Shown here in pieces: positions 45,998 through 55,362 of a DNA stretch of 64,000 bases (position 1 is its first letter; every line of letters starts with the position of its first letter). Origin of the DNA: Pelolinea sp. Lineage in GTDB: Bacteria > Chloroflexota > Anaerolineae > Anaerolineales > Anaerolineaceae. The position numbers and the translations under genes are program-made. Location: positions 62,001 to 126,000 of the forward strand of contig JAUYCC010000053.1 in NCBI GenBank assembly GCA_030692365.1, read 5' to 3'. The notes below the pieces were generated by a model. That model was not told where the DNA came from. It saw only the letters and a program-made list of their open reading frames with translations, and did not search any database.

Positions 45998-46768
45998 TTA
46001 TCTAAAAAGGTCCAAATTCTTAGATCTCAGAACCTCTGCTATTGAAGAATTGCGCAGTTGATATGGAAATCCTTTCACATGGATTGCCGGGATTTTTTCA
46101 TCCGCTTGTCCCATCATCATTGAAGCTGCGCCTGCCAATTCATCACCTGCAGCTACTTCGGAAATTTTGAGATGATATCCAAAAAGGTCGGATTTTCCGC
46201 GCAAATCAACCAGTGCGGGTACTTGTGAAGTTCCAATAATTACCCCTACAGTTCCTTTCCTCCAAGGTCGGCCATGTGAATCAATGACGATAACCCCAAT
46301 ATCTTTATCTGTTTTTTCTTTAAAATAATCTCTAATTCTTTCCGCCGATTGGTCAGGCACTTGTGGTAGTAACAAATACCAATCTTCTTTTTTGCCATAT
46401 TTTCCCTGCACGTTTGAATGGTCAATGCCGGCATTAGCGCAAATAAAACCCAATTTATGCTCTACAATGATAGCCTGTTCGGTAGCGCGTACAATTTCCT
46501 TACTTTCGGAGAGAACCAGTTCCATTAAACGCGGGTCTCTATTTATTATTTTTCCTAATTCCAACGCTTTTTCAGAAGGTTGTACTTCATTCAGGTAGAC
46601 CAATCTATCTTCCGCTTTCGAGATTATCTTGGAGGTAACTGCCAGAATATCCCCATCTTCAATAAGGATCTCCTGATTTTTGATGGAATAAAGGAGAATC
46701 TCCGCGATATTATCACCCGCCTGTATTAGCGGGATACCTTCAATTTGGGTAAATTTAAGCTCACCCAT
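45998..46768 (-). CDS. cofE: Coenzyme F420-0:L-glutamate ligase CofE
   Basis: A 256-residue ligase that adds gamma-linked glutamates to F420-0 with GTP. Visible family stretches are IPLIQAGDNIAEILLYSIKN, GDILAVTSKIISKAEDRLVY, GFICANAGIDHSNVQGKYGK and IGVIVIDSHGRPWRKGTVGV. It lacks the C-terminal FMN (FbiB-type) domain, as in archaeal CofE. It follows npdG by 5 bases. Confidence 0.94.
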   Translation of the reverse strand: MGELKFTQIEGIPLIQAGDNIAEILLYSIKNQEILIEDGDILAVTSKIISKAEDRLVYLNEVQPSEKALELGKIINRDPRLMELVLSESKEIVRATEQAIIVEHKLGFICANAGIDHSNVQGKYGKKEDWYLLLPQVPDQSAERIRDYFKEKTDKDIGVIVIDSHGRPWRKGTVGVIIGTSQVPALVDLRGKSDLFGYHLKISEVAAGDELAGAASMMMGQADEKIPAIHVKGFPYQLRNSSIAEVLRSKNLDLFR

Positions 46769-46773
46769 AAAGA

Positions 46774-47466
46774 TTACGATCGCGGAACACCATTGATTTG
46801 AATGCCCGCGGAATGGACACCGAATTTTTTATTTATCCTGATCAAAATTGAAGTAAGCCCTTCCTGGACGATCGAATTTTCCAGCGGGCCCGCGTCCCAA
46901 CCAGTCAAACCTGCATCGCTAACCAACCTTAATCCTAATTCCCTGCTTTCGATGTCAACGCCGCATACCAAAACATCACAATCAATCTTGTTTTCAGATA
47001 AAAGAAGTTCAAAAGAGATATTCTGGAAAGCAGATATGACCTTGACGCCCTCACCCACAATTCTCTGGGCTTGAAGCGCAGCGCTTCCGAACGGGGGAAT
47101 CTGAACGGTAGATACTTTGGGTGGAACGAGGGGAACAGTTACATCAAGGAGGTATTTCCCTTGCAGGTTGGATTTTAATTCCTGGAGTATGGATTTGTGA
47201 AATTCATAAGGGACAGTCAAAACTGCAATATTGCATATATCCACTGCTTCTTTATTAGTTTTTCCGAATAGCAACGAAGAAGAACCATCTTTGGAGTCTA
47301 AATACTTCTTCAGTTCATTCACAGCAGCTTGCGCTTTTTCTTCATTTCGGGAACCAATAATCACCGGATAACCTGCTTTCGCCCAGCGGTAGGCAAGCCC
47401 CTTCCCTTCTTTTCCTGTTCCACCAATAATTGCAATAACTTCTTTTGATCCGTTATTATTATTCAC
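46774..47466 (-). CDS. npdG: F420-dependent NADP oxidoreductase (NpdG/Fno)
   Basis: A 230-residue dinucleotide-binding protein that moves hydride between F420 and NADP. IAIIGGTGKEGKGLAYRWAK is the NADP Rossmann loop and GSRNEEKA fits the NADP-phosphate pocket. LLDVTVPLVPPKVSTVQIPP and AGLTGWDAGPLENS follow as in other family members. It lies 23 bases after the SsnA-like gene and 5 before cofE. Confidence 0.92.
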   Translation of the reverse strand: MNNNNGSKEVIAIIGGTGKEGKGLAYRWAKAGYPVIIGSRNEEKAQAAVNELKKYLDSKDGSSSLLFGKTNKEAVDICNIAVLTVPYEFHKSILQELKSNLQGKYLLDVTVPLVPPKVSTVQIPPFGSAALQAQRIVGEGVKVISAFQNISFELLLSENKIDCDVLVCGVDIESRELGLRLVSDAGLTGWDAGPLENSIVQEGLTSILIRINKKFGVHSAGIQINGVPRS

Positions 47467-47489
47467 CCTGCCCTCCTAAATGCAAATAA

Positions 47490-48836
47490 TTAAAATGACG
47501 CATGATAGGTCTTCCATACATTGGATGAGATAGTTTTAGCTTCTTTTGTTATAGCTTCCTCATCGAGGATGGTCAGAACCCGATCTTTCATCAAAACTTT
47601 TCCATTGACGATGGTAGATGTAACCATGCTTTCCCTGAAACCAAAAACAATATGCCAGGGAAAGTTATCGGAATTTAAATCTGTAAAGGGCTGGTAATCT
47701 ACAAGTATCAAGTCCGCCGCAGCCCCTGGTTTAATGATACCGGTTTCCAAGCCATTGAATTGTGTCTTTATCAGCTCTCTGTTATTGATCACAGCCATCT
47801 GATATATCAAATCCGCGGGCATTCGGCGCGGATCAAAATTAATGAGCTTATGTGCGAGGTAAGCAGCATTCCATTCCTGCCACATGGAATTAGAAAAACC
47901 ATCATTTCCAAGGCAAACCCTGACCCCGGCATTCATCATCGACTCTACCGGAGGTAATCCCACAGCGTTGTTCATGTTGGACCGAGGCTGGTGGCTTAAC
48001 CAAGTTCCCGACTTAGCCAGTAATCCAATTTCTTTTGCGTCAATATGAACTCCATGCGCTACTATTGTCTTTTCTCCAAGAATGCCAAAGCTATCAAGCC
48101 GCTCTATCACGCGTTTCCCGCTTTTTTTCAGGCTGTCATATTCATCCACGACGTGTTCAGCGGTATGGATGTGAAATCCAGTAGTTGGCGGGCACAAGTC
48201 GCGCGCTTTTTTTAGTGTTTCATCACTTAATGTCAGGCTGGCGTGCAAGCCAAATAAAGAGCTGAGGTGTTCGTCAGGATGATTCTCTAATTCCTTTATA
48301 AATCGCAAATTTTCTTCCAGGCCTTGCTGCGCTTTGTCTTTCCCATCCCGATCAGTGACTTCATAGCACAGTGATGCGCGAATCCCGGATTTTTTTATTG
48401 CTTTGGCAAGGACATCAAGCGAACCGCTAATTGAATTGGGGGAAGCATGGTGGTCTATTAATGTGGTTGTCCCATGTTTGATCGCATCTATGATACAAAC
48501 CAGTGCGGAGTAATAATTCGCCTTCTCATCCAAAGACTTATCAAGTTTCCACCATAATTTTTCAAGAATAACAGGAAAAGCGTCGGGGGCTTCACCCGGA
48601 ATATACATTCCCCTGGAAAAAGCGCCGTAAAAATGCGTGTGAGTGCATATTGAAGCTGGCATCAGATACTGATTATGAGCATCTATCACTTCACTGTGAC
48701 CTGCAAAATCCAATTTCTCTGAATTCTTTTCTATAATTGCCTGGATTTTTCCATCAGTCCCGATTACTACCGAAGCATCAGGGAAAATTCTCTTCTCATT
48801 GTCACAGGTGATCACGTTGGCATTTTTAATAATCAT
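47490..48836 (-). CDS. ssnA: SsnA-like amidohydrolase
   Basis: A 448-residue metal-dependent amidohydrolase. Metal ligands are in ICTHTHFYGAFSRG, GFHIHTAEHVVDE and TIVAHGVHIDAKE, with catalytic Asp in VCLGNDGFSNSM. LSHQPRSNMNNAVGLPPVES is the SsnA-type signature. In E. coli ssnA sits with a molybdenum hydroxylase and ygfJ (MocA-like) in a purine-related cluster; the same partners are downstream here. First gene of the run, with an AAGGAGT ribosome site. Confidence 0.85.
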   Translation of the reverse strand: MIIKNANVITCDNEKRIFPDASVVIGTDGKIQAIIEKNSEKLDFAGHSEVIDAHNQYLMPASICTHTHFYGAFSRGMYIPGEAPDAFPVILEKLWWKLDKSLDEKANYYSALVCIIDAIKHGTTTLIDHHASPNSISGSLDVLAKAIKKSGIRASLCYEVTDRDGKDKAQQGLEENLRFIKELENHPDEHLSSLFGLHASLTLSDETLKKARDLCPPTTGFHIHTAEHVVDEYDSLKKSGKRVIERLDSFGILGEKTIVAHGVHIDAKEIGLLAKSGTWLSHQPRSNMNNAVGLPPVESMMNAGVRVCLGNDGFSNSMWQEWNAAYLAHKLINFDPRRMPADLIYQMAVINNRELIKTQFNGLETGIIKPGAAADLILVDYQPFTDLNSDNFPWHIVFGFRESMVTSTIVNGKVLMKDRVLTILDEEAITKEAKTISSNVWKTYHASF

Positions 48837-48983
48837 TCCAACTCCTTATGTGTTTGCCATAAAAATTTTAACATACTGGAATAATTTATTTTTCAAAAAT
48901 ATGTCTTTAAATCAATAACCTTCAATAAATTCATCTTTCATTGAATGAATTACAATATAAACTCTATTTACGCAGGAGAAGCT

Positions 48984-50372
48984 ATGACCACAAACCTAAA
49001 TTCAGCGATGAAGTTTGCACATGAGAATTATCAAAAATTCATCAGCGAACTATGCGATTTCTTGAGGATAAAAACCGTTTCAACTGACTCAGTATATGCC
49101 AAAGACATGGTTGTTGGAGCCCAATGGTTGATAAATTACCTGAATTCTTTAGGCGCAGATGACTCCAGGATCCTGAAAACTCAAAAACACCCTGTCGTTT
49201 ACGGCAACCTTTCCAAAGCCAGCAAGGATAAACCCACTATCCTGGTTTATGGCCATTATGATGTCCAACCCGCTGATCCGCTGGAGTTTTGGAGAAGTGA
49301 TCCTTTTGAGCCAACCATAAAGGATAACCTTCTTTACGCCAGGGGTTCTTCTGATATGAAAGGCCAAATGATGATTGCTCTTGGTGCCATTAAATCGATC
49401 GTCGCTACCGGCTCATTACCTGTGAATTTTAAATTCATGTTTGAAGGGGAGGAGGAAATTGGCTCACCCAGCATCCAAACTTTTCTTACAGAACATAAGG
49501 AATTATTCAAAAGCGATTTTGTTCTCAATCTCGATGCTGGAATGATTTCCAAAGACAAACCAACCATTGTCTATGGTTTAAGAGGTTTGGCATATTTTGA
49601 GATTTTCGTGACCGGACCCGCGCAGGATTTACATTCAGGCCTGTTTGGCGGCGTAGTTTATAACCCAATCCAGGCATTAAGCGAACTGATAGCTGGTATG
49701 ATAAACTCCGACGGTGTGATTCAACTCCCGGGATTCTACGATGATGTTATTCCTTTGAGCTGTGAAGAAAAAGTGGCCCTTGATAAATTAGGAATGGACG
49801 ATAAATTTTATAAAGTTCAAACCGGTGTCGATCATCTGTTTGGCGAAAAGGGTTATTCGTCCACCGAAAGAATTGGCGCCAGACCAACCTTGGATGTCAA
49901 TGGTATTATCAGCGGTTATGTCGGCGAAGGTCCTAAAACAGTTATTCCTTCTAAAGCTATGGCCAAGCTTTCCATGCGCCTGGTTCCTGACCAAACACCC
50001 GAAAAAGTCAAACTGCAGCTAATCAAGTATATGGAACAGAAAGCTCCTATACAGGTTAAATGGGAGGTAAAAATGTTGGCGAGCGATTCCGCCAGCCTGA
50101 CTGATATGAACTTTTACGCCACCCGTTGTTTCGCCAAGTCAATCCAGGAAATATGGGGCATTCCTCCCGTTTACCAGAGAGGGGGTGGAAGTATCCCGAT
50201 TGTCTCGCACATGCAGAAAATCTTGGGTACAGAAAGCGTTTTAAGCGGTTTCAGCCTTCCGGAAGATAATATCCACAGCCCCAACGAAAGACTGGATTTG
50301 GATGTCTTCAAAAAGGGAATTGACACCACCATTCATTTTCTGTTCAGTATTGCGGATGAATGTGAACGCTAA
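48984..50372 (+). CDS. M20 family dipeptidase/metallopeptidase
   Basis: The ATG at 48984 is chosen because GCAGGAG precedes it by about 6 bases; the in-frame ATG at 48945 lacks one. The 462-residue zinc peptidase has ILVYGHYDVQPADPLEFWRS (first metal His and Asp), ARGSSDMKGQMMIALGAI, and FEGEEEIGSPSIQTFL (catalytic and metal Glu). RGGGSIPIVSHM and the final NIHSPNERLDLD give the C-terminal His. Members cut dipeptides (CNDP type). It leads an operon, divergent from ssnA. Confidence 0.92.
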   Translation: MTTNLNSAMKFAHENYQKFISELCDFLRIKTVSTDSVYAKDMVVGAQWLINYLNSLGADDSRILKTQKHPVVYGNLSKASKDKPTILVYGHYDVQPADPLEFWRSDPFEPTIKDNLLYARGSSDMKGQMMIALGAIKSIVATGSLPVNFKFMFEGEEEIGSPSIQTFLTEHKELFKSDFVLNLDAGMISKDKPTIVYGLRGLAYFEIFVTGPAQDLHSGLFGGVVYNPIQALSELIAGMINSDGVIQLPGFYDDVIPLSCEEKVALDKLGMDDKFYKVQTGVDHLFGEKGYSSTERIGARPTLDVNGIISGYVGEGPKTVIPSKAMAKLSMRLVPDQTPEKVKLQLIKYMEQKAPIQVKWEVKMLASDSASLTDMNFYATRCFAKSIQEIWGIPPVYQRGGGSIPIVSHMQKILGTESVLSGFSLPEDNIHSPNERLDLDVFKKGIDTTIHFLFSIADECER

Positions 50373-50376
50373 TTCA

Positions 50377-51258
50377 ATGCACTCTGAAAGCCGTATACCA
50401 CATTATGGCGGCCAGGCATTAATTGAGGGAGTATTAATGCGCGGGAAATCATACGTTGTGGCAGCTATGCGAACACCGGATAACACCCTTCATCTTGAAT
50501 ATGAGAAGCTGCAAGGAATTTACACTTCCCGTTTGGCCAAGATACCTTTTTTAAGAGGTCTTGTTGTACTGTGGGATTCACTTTTCCTGGGAATGAAATT
50601 CATTACAAAATCCGCGAATTTGCAGGCTGAAGAAGATGCCAAAATTGAAGGACCTGCTCTATATTTTTCGCTTTTGTTATCCATTAGCCTTGCTATCGGT
50701 CTATTCTTTATCCTGCCAACCTTTATAGTTGAATTGATCACTCGTGTATTGAAATTGTCGCCTTTCTTTATGAATGTGCTTGAAGGGTTGGTCAGGTTGT
50801 TAATTCTAATCGCGTATATCTGGGCTATCGGCCAATCCAAGGATATTGCCCGAGTTTTTGCATATCATGGAGCTGAACATAAGACAATCAATGCTTTTGA
50901 GCAAGGAATTGAAATTACTGTAGATAATGTCAAAACTTATCCGCTCGCTCACCCCAGATGCGGTACTTCATTCTTGTTAACATTGGTTTCTCTATCAATA
51001 ATAATGTTCACAATAATCGGCCCGCTTCCCCTGGCGATCAGAATTCTTTCCAGAATCGCATTTGTGCCCATAATCGCCATGGTTGCTTATGAATTAATTC
51101 GCTGGATGAGTGACCATTCGGATAATCCCTTTGTGAAATTCCTGACTTCTCCCAATTTATTGCTTCAAAAATTGACCACCCGTGAGCCTTCTTCTGATAT
51201 GCTGGAAGTTGCCATTTATTCCTTCAACAAATTACTTCAGCTAGAAAATGCAGAATAA
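50377..51258 (+). CDS. DUF1385 family membrane protein
   Basis: A protein of about 293 residues of the DUF1385 family: HYGGQALIEGVLMRGKSYVV at the start, several membrane helices, and the hallmark AYHGAEHKTINAFEQG with AHPRCGTSFLLTLVSLSIIM. The ATG at 50377, 4 bases after the upstream stop, gives a family-like N-terminus; in-frame ATGs at 50356 and 50302 overlap the previous gene. The conserved His/Glu/Cys set suggests a metal-dependent membrane enzyme, but function is unknown. Confidence 0.88.
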   Translation: MHSESRIPHYGGQALIEGVLMRGKSYVVAAMRTPDNTLHLEYEKLQGIYTSRLAKIPFLRGLVVLWDSLFLGMKFITKSANLQAEEDAKIEGPALYFSLLLSISLAIGLFFILPTFIVELITRVLKLSPFFMNVLEGLVRLLILIAYIWAIGQSKDIARVFAYHGAEHKTINAFEQGIEITVDNVKTYPLAHPRCGTSFLLTLVSLSIIMFTIIGPLPLAIRILSRIAFVPIIAMVAYELIRWMSDHSDNPFVKFLTSPNLLLQKLTTREPSSDMLEVAIYSFNKLLQLENAE

Positions 51259-51292
51259 TTGATAAGATGATAGATATAGTCAAGGAGAGTAT

Positions 51293-51745
51293 ATGAGCAT
51301 TAAGAAACACCTTGAAAAAACCTTGCTTTCAGCGATGAAAGAAAAAGATGTCGTCAGAAAAAACGCACTCAGAATGGCTTTGTCATCGATTAAATTAGCT
51401 GAGGTGGAATCAGGTAAAGAATTGGATGACCTCACGATTTTCAGCATCCTGCAAAAAGAGATAAAGACAAGGGAAGAGACAATCGCGGAAGCTGAGAAAG
51501 CTAACCGTTCCGAAATGATTTCACCAATCAAAGCCGAGATTGCAATTCTAAAAGAATATCTCCCCAAAGAATTATCTGATGAAGAGCTAATTGCATTGGT
51601 TAAGAAGACTGTGGTGAATTTGAACTCCAAGACGATAAAAGAGTTGGGGCTGGTGATGAAATCCGTAATTCAGGAAGCACAGGGAAAAGCCTCTAACGAT
51701 CGCATCAGTAAAGTGGTCAGGGATTTATTATCCAGTAATCAATAA
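51293..51745 (+). CDS. GatB/YqeY domain protein
   Basis: A 150-residue YqeY protein: DVVRKNALRMALSSIKLAEV, AEIAILKEYLPKELSDEEL and the C-terminal GLVMKSVIQEAQGKASNDRI. The fold matches the tRNA-binding tail of the amidotransferase GatB, but free YqeY has no proven role. An AGGAG ribosome site lies before the ATG, and the 7TM-HD gene follows after 5 bases. Confidence 0.9.
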   Translation: MSIKKHLEKTLLSAMKEKDVVRKNALRMALSSIKLAEVESGKELDDLTIFSILQKEIKTREETIAEAEKANRSEMISPIKAEIAILKEYLPKELSDEELIALVKKTVVNLNSKTIKELGLVMKSVIQEAQGKASNDRISKVVRDLLSSNQ

Positions 51746-51750
51746 GCGCA

Positions 51751-53853
51751 ATGCTGCTCAAAAAACAGGGGCAATCTTTTAGAATAAGCAGGTTTACATC
51801 ATTTCTATCTGTTTTACTGATTGCTATTGCTATTTTCCTCGCCCTGATACTGCCTATTTCTCTCAGACCTGCCCCATCATTATTGAAAATCGGTGATGTG
51901 GCATTTCAAGATATTCGGGCACCAAGATCGTTTAGTTATTTCAGCGAAATTCTGACAGAAAATGCCCGTAAAGAGGCTGAAAGAACAGTCTCACCTATCT
52001 ACCTTCCAGCCAACCCGGCTATTTCAAGAAAGCAAATTGAAAAACTCAGGAGTATCCTGGGCTATATCAATTCTGTCCGCTCAGATACATTCTCCAGCGA
52101 GGAGCAAAAATCTAAAGACCTATCCGCAATTTCAGAGGTTACTTTCACAAACAACATGGTAAAAGCCCTTCTGAGATTGACATCTGATAGATGGGAATCC
52201 CTTCAGTCTGAATGCCTTTTTCTCCTTGAAGATGTTATGAAATCTTCCATCCGTGAGGATCAGGTGGTAACCATCAAGCGCAATTTATCACCACGCATTG
52301 GTCTTGAATTCAATGAGGTTGAGGCGAGTATTATCAATGAACTGGTTTCACCATTGATCGTGGCTAACAGCGTGTTTAGCAACGAAAGTACCGCACGTGC
52401 GATTGAAGAAGTTCGATCTTTGATAGAACCTATTTCAAAACAATATATAAGCGGAGAAATTATAATTAATAGCGGTGAGGTAATTGATCCATTGACCTGG
52501 GAAGCATTACAGGAATTAGGATTCACCGAACCAAAGAACAGAATTACCGATTATATTTCCGCAGGGCTGCTTGTAACCGCTGTAATGGGGTTCAACCTTT
52601 TATATATCCGGCGAGTAAAACACTCCTTTGGAAAAGTAATAGAAGGATTGCCTGTCATAATCCTCACATTCTTAACCTTCCTGTTTTTCGCCCGGTTTAT
52701 TATTCCTAACCATGCAATTTTGCCTTATCTTTTCCCGATTGCCGCTTTTGGTGTCACCATTGCCAGCCTTTTCAATTATGAAGCAGGTCTTATTTTTTCT
52801 ATTTCCTTAAGCCTCTTGGCAGGTTTTAATGAGGGCATCAGGATGGACTTGGCTGTCTATTATTTCATCCCTTCAGCAATAGCAATTTTTATCCTGGATA
52901 GAGGACGGAGAATTACCATTTTCTTTCTCGCAGGTTTGGGGATAGCGATAAGTGGCAGTTTGCTGGTTATTGCTTACCGACTGCAAAATTCTTTTCTGGA
53001 TATCACTGGTGCAAGCACTTTGATTGGCGCGGCATTTGTCAATGGTTTTGGCGCTATCAGCCTGACCCTTATCTTCCAATATATTTTGGCTCAATTATTA
53101 GGAAAAACTACCGCTTTACAATTAATGGACCTTTCCAGGCCTGATCATCCTTTGCTGCAGGAATTATTACTGAACGCTCCAGGTACTTATCAACACAGCC
53201 TGCAGGTAGCCAACCTGGCTGAACAGGCAGCAAAAGAAATAAATGCAGATGCGCTATTAACTCGAGTGGGTGCGCTCTACCATGACATTGGCAAATCCCA
53301 AAATCCTAATTTCTTTATCGAAAATCAACTCCCATCACAGATTGATACCCATGAAAATTTGGACCCATTAATCACCTCTGCTACGATAATTCAGCATGTA
53401 GCTGATGGGTTTAAATTAGGACGTAAATACCACCTCCCTCCCCAGATATTGGCGTTTATCAATGAGCATCATGGTACATCGATCACCCGTTACCAATACG
53501 AACAGGCGCTTGAAAAAACAACGAACTCAACCAAAGTCAATAAAGAACTGTTTCGTTACCCCGGGCAAAAACCGAATACCAAAGAAACCGCATTATTAAT
53601 GCTGGCGGATGGTTGTGAGGCGCGAGTTAAGGCAGGATCACCCAAAAATCCTGATGAGATTGAGAAGATTGTTTCAGAAAATATCAAGGCTGCGCTTAAT
53701 CAAGGGCAACTGGATCATTCCATCTTGACGTTAAACGATCTCCGCATAATTACTAAATCGTTTACCAGAACTATTCAAAATACTTATCATCACCGGATAA
53801 TTTATCCTAAACAAGAGATTACCGATCAAGAGGAATCTGGAGTTTCAAAGTAA
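51751..53853 (+). CDS. pgpH: 7TM-HD cyclic-di-AMP phosphodiesterase (PgpH-like)
   Basis: A 700-residue protein with one N-terminal helix, an extracytoplasmic sensor domain (about 40-260), seven membrane helices (265-460) and a cytoplasmic HD domain. HD metal ligands are in APGTYQHSLQVANLAEQAA, ALYHDIGK, IIQHVADG and FINEHHGT. PgpH proteins degrade c-di-AMP, controlling turgor and wall homeostasis. As in Firmicutes it precedes ybeY and dgkA, here fused as one gene 3 bases downstream. Confidence 0.93.
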   Translation: MLLKKQGQSFRISRFTSFLSVLLIAIAIFLALILPISLRPAPSLLKIGDVAFQDIRAPRSFSYFSEILTENARKEAERTVSPIYLPANPAISRKQIEKLRSILGYINSVRSDTFSSEEQKSKDLSAISEVTFTNNMVKALLRLTSDRWESLQSECLFLLEDVMKSSIREDQVVTIKRNLSPRIGLEFNEVEASIINELVSPLIVANSVFSNESTARAIEEVRSLIEPISKQYISGEIIINSGEVIDPLTWEALQELGFTEPKNRITDYISAGLLVTAVMGFNLLYIRRVKHSFGKVIEGLPVIILTFLTFLFFARFIIPNHAILPYLFPIAAFGVTIASLFNYEAGLIFSISLSLLAGFNEGIRMDLAVYYFIPSAIAIFILDRGRRITIFFLAGLGIAISGSLLVIAYRLQNSFLDITGASTLIGAAFVNGFGAISLTLIFQYILAQLLGKTTALQLMDLSRPDHPLLQELLLNAPGTYQHSLQVANLAEQAAKEINADALLTRVGALYHDIGKSQNPNFFIENQLPSQIDTHENLDPLITSATIIQHVADGFKLGRKYHLPPQILAFINEHHGTSITRYQYEQALEKTTNSTKVNKELFRYPGQKPNTKETALLMLADGCEARVKAGSPKNPDEIEKIVSENIKAALNQGQLDHSILTLNDLRIITKSFTRTIQNTYHHRIIYPKQEITDQEESGVSK

Positions 53854-53856
53854 AAA

Positions 53857-54663
53857 ATGGTCACAGTTCAAATTAATACAAGAATTTCACCTTTAATTGA
53901 TGAAGCATTTATCTATCATGTCGCGTCAACCACCCTCGACATTCTTGGGTTTGAATTTAGTGAAGTCTCTGTGGTGCTTGATAACGATGACCAAATAAGA
54001 AAATTAAATAATACCTATCGTAATCTCGACGAACCAACAGATGTCCTTTCCTTTTCTTCCGGTGAAATAGATCCTGATACTGGCTCACGCTACCTTGGGG
54101 ATGTGGTCATTTCATTTACCAGAGCAAAAGCTCAGGCTGTTGAACAAGGCCACAGTATTAAAAAGGAATTAACAACATTGATTGTTCATGGGATATTACA
54201 TTTGGCAGGCTATGATCATGCGAACAATGAGGAGGAAAAGGAACTATTTGGATTGCAAAGTGAAATCCTTGATGAATTGTCAACTGATTGGATGGTTACA
54301 AAGTCAGACCGAATTTTTGATTCTTTCAGAAATGCGACCGAAGGTTTCCTTTCCGCTCTGAAAACTGAGAGGAATTTATGGATTCATATAGCGCTCAGTG
54401 TTTTGGCAGTTGGTTTGGGGTTATTCCTTCGAATTACTCTGACAGAATTGGCAATACTGGTCTTGGTAATCTCCGCAGTTTTTATGTCCGAATTCTTCAA
54501 CACCGCGCTGGAATACCTGGTAAATTTTGCGTCGCCGGAAAAAAACGAATTGGCCCGTAAAGCCAAAGATATCAGCGCTGCCGCTGTTTTAATTGTTGCA
54601 ACTGCGTCTTTGATTATCGGAGGAATTATTTTCCTCCCTAGATTATTCGCTCTGATTTTTTAG
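53857..54663 (+). CDS. ybeY: YbeY endoribonuclease fused to diacylglycerol/undecaprenol kinase
   Basis: A 268-residue fusion. Residues 1-150 are YbeY, with LNNTYRNLDEPTDVLSFSSG and the zinc motif VHGILHLAGYDH (H-x3-H-x5-H). Residues 150-268 are DgkA, with SFRNATEGFLSALKTERNLW, VISAVFMSEFFNTALEYLVN and NELARKAKDISAAAVLIVAT and three helices. YbeY matures 16S rRNA; DgkA phosphorylates diacylglycerol or undecaprenol. The genes are neighbours in many Firmicutes; here there is no stop between them. Confidence 0.93.
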   Translation: MVTVQINTRISPLIDEAFIYHVASTTLDILGFEFSEVSVVLDNDDQIRKLNNTYRNLDEPTDVLSFSSGEIDPDTGSRYLGDVVISFTRAKAQAVEQGHSIKKELTTLIVHGILHLAGYDHANNEEEKELFGLQSEILDELSTDWMVTKSDRIFDSFRNATEGFLSALKTERNLWIHIALSVLAVGLGLFLRITLTELAILVLVISAVFMSEFFNTALEYLVNFASPEKNELARKAKDISAAAVLIVATASLIIGGIIFLPRLFALIF

Positions 54664-54672
54664 AAGGCTTAT

Positions 54673-55323
54673 TTAGAGATAATCTTTCAGATTATGCTCA
54701 ACAGCATAAGCGGCCGCCTCAGCGCGGTTGCTAACACTTAATTTCGATAAAATGCTGCTGACATAGTTCCGAACTGTACCCTCACCTAAATACAATGATT
54801 GTGCAATTTCGCGGTTTTTTTTCCCTTCTGAGACCAGTTTGAGCACCATTTTTTCCTGCTGGCTTAATTCAGTAAATGAGGCAGCTTCTTCTTCCTTTAC
54901 GGCACGCCGAACTTCCTGGAAAACCCGTTGAGTTACAGCTGGGTCCAGCGACGCTTCGCCCCGTGCGACTGCCTCAAGTGATTTTACTAATCCATCTGAG
55001 TCAATTTGTTTTAATACATAACCGGAAGCCCCGGCTTTTATGGCGGAAAAGAGCATTTCGTCCTCAGCGTATGAAGTTAACATGATAACTTTAACATCAG
55101 GAAACTTTTGTTTTATTTCCTCGCAGGCATCAATGCCAGATTTTCCCGGAAGACGGATATCCATAAGCACGATATCAGGTTGATAAGTCTCGACCTGGGC
55201 TACCGCTTCTTTGGCATTCTTTGCTTCTGAGACAACTTCGTACTGCGGGTATTGATTTAAAATGCTTCTTAGCCCTAAACGTACGATTTCATGGTCATCA
55301 ACAATAATAATTCTATTCTTCAA
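54673..55323 (-). CDS. NarL/LuxR-type response regulator
   Basis: A two-domain regulator. The receiver has [20 protein letters not shown], phosphorylated Asp in [17 protein letters not shown], Thr/Ser in [11 protein letters not shown] and the Lys in GYVLKQI. The C-terminal helix-turn-helix is [20 protein letters not shown] followed by [13 protein letters not shown] place the start at TTG 55323, which has GGAG at good spacing; a GTG at 55344 is an alternative. No sensor kinase gene is adjacent, so its partner lies elsewhere. Confidence 0.92.
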   Translation of the reverse strand: MKNRIIIVDDHEIVRLGLRSILNQYPQYEVVSEAKNAKEAVAQVETYQPDIVLMDIRLPGKSGIDACEEIKQKFPDVKVIMLTSYAEDEMLFSAIKAGASGYVLKQIDSDGLVKSLEAVARGEASLDPAVTQRVFQEVRRAVKEEEAASFTELSQQEKMVLKLVSEGKKNREIAQSLYLGEGTVRNYVSSILSKLSVSNRAEAAAYAVEHNLKDYL

Positions 55324-55362
55324 TCTATCTCCATATAACTTCACAGATCATTATACTTACAG

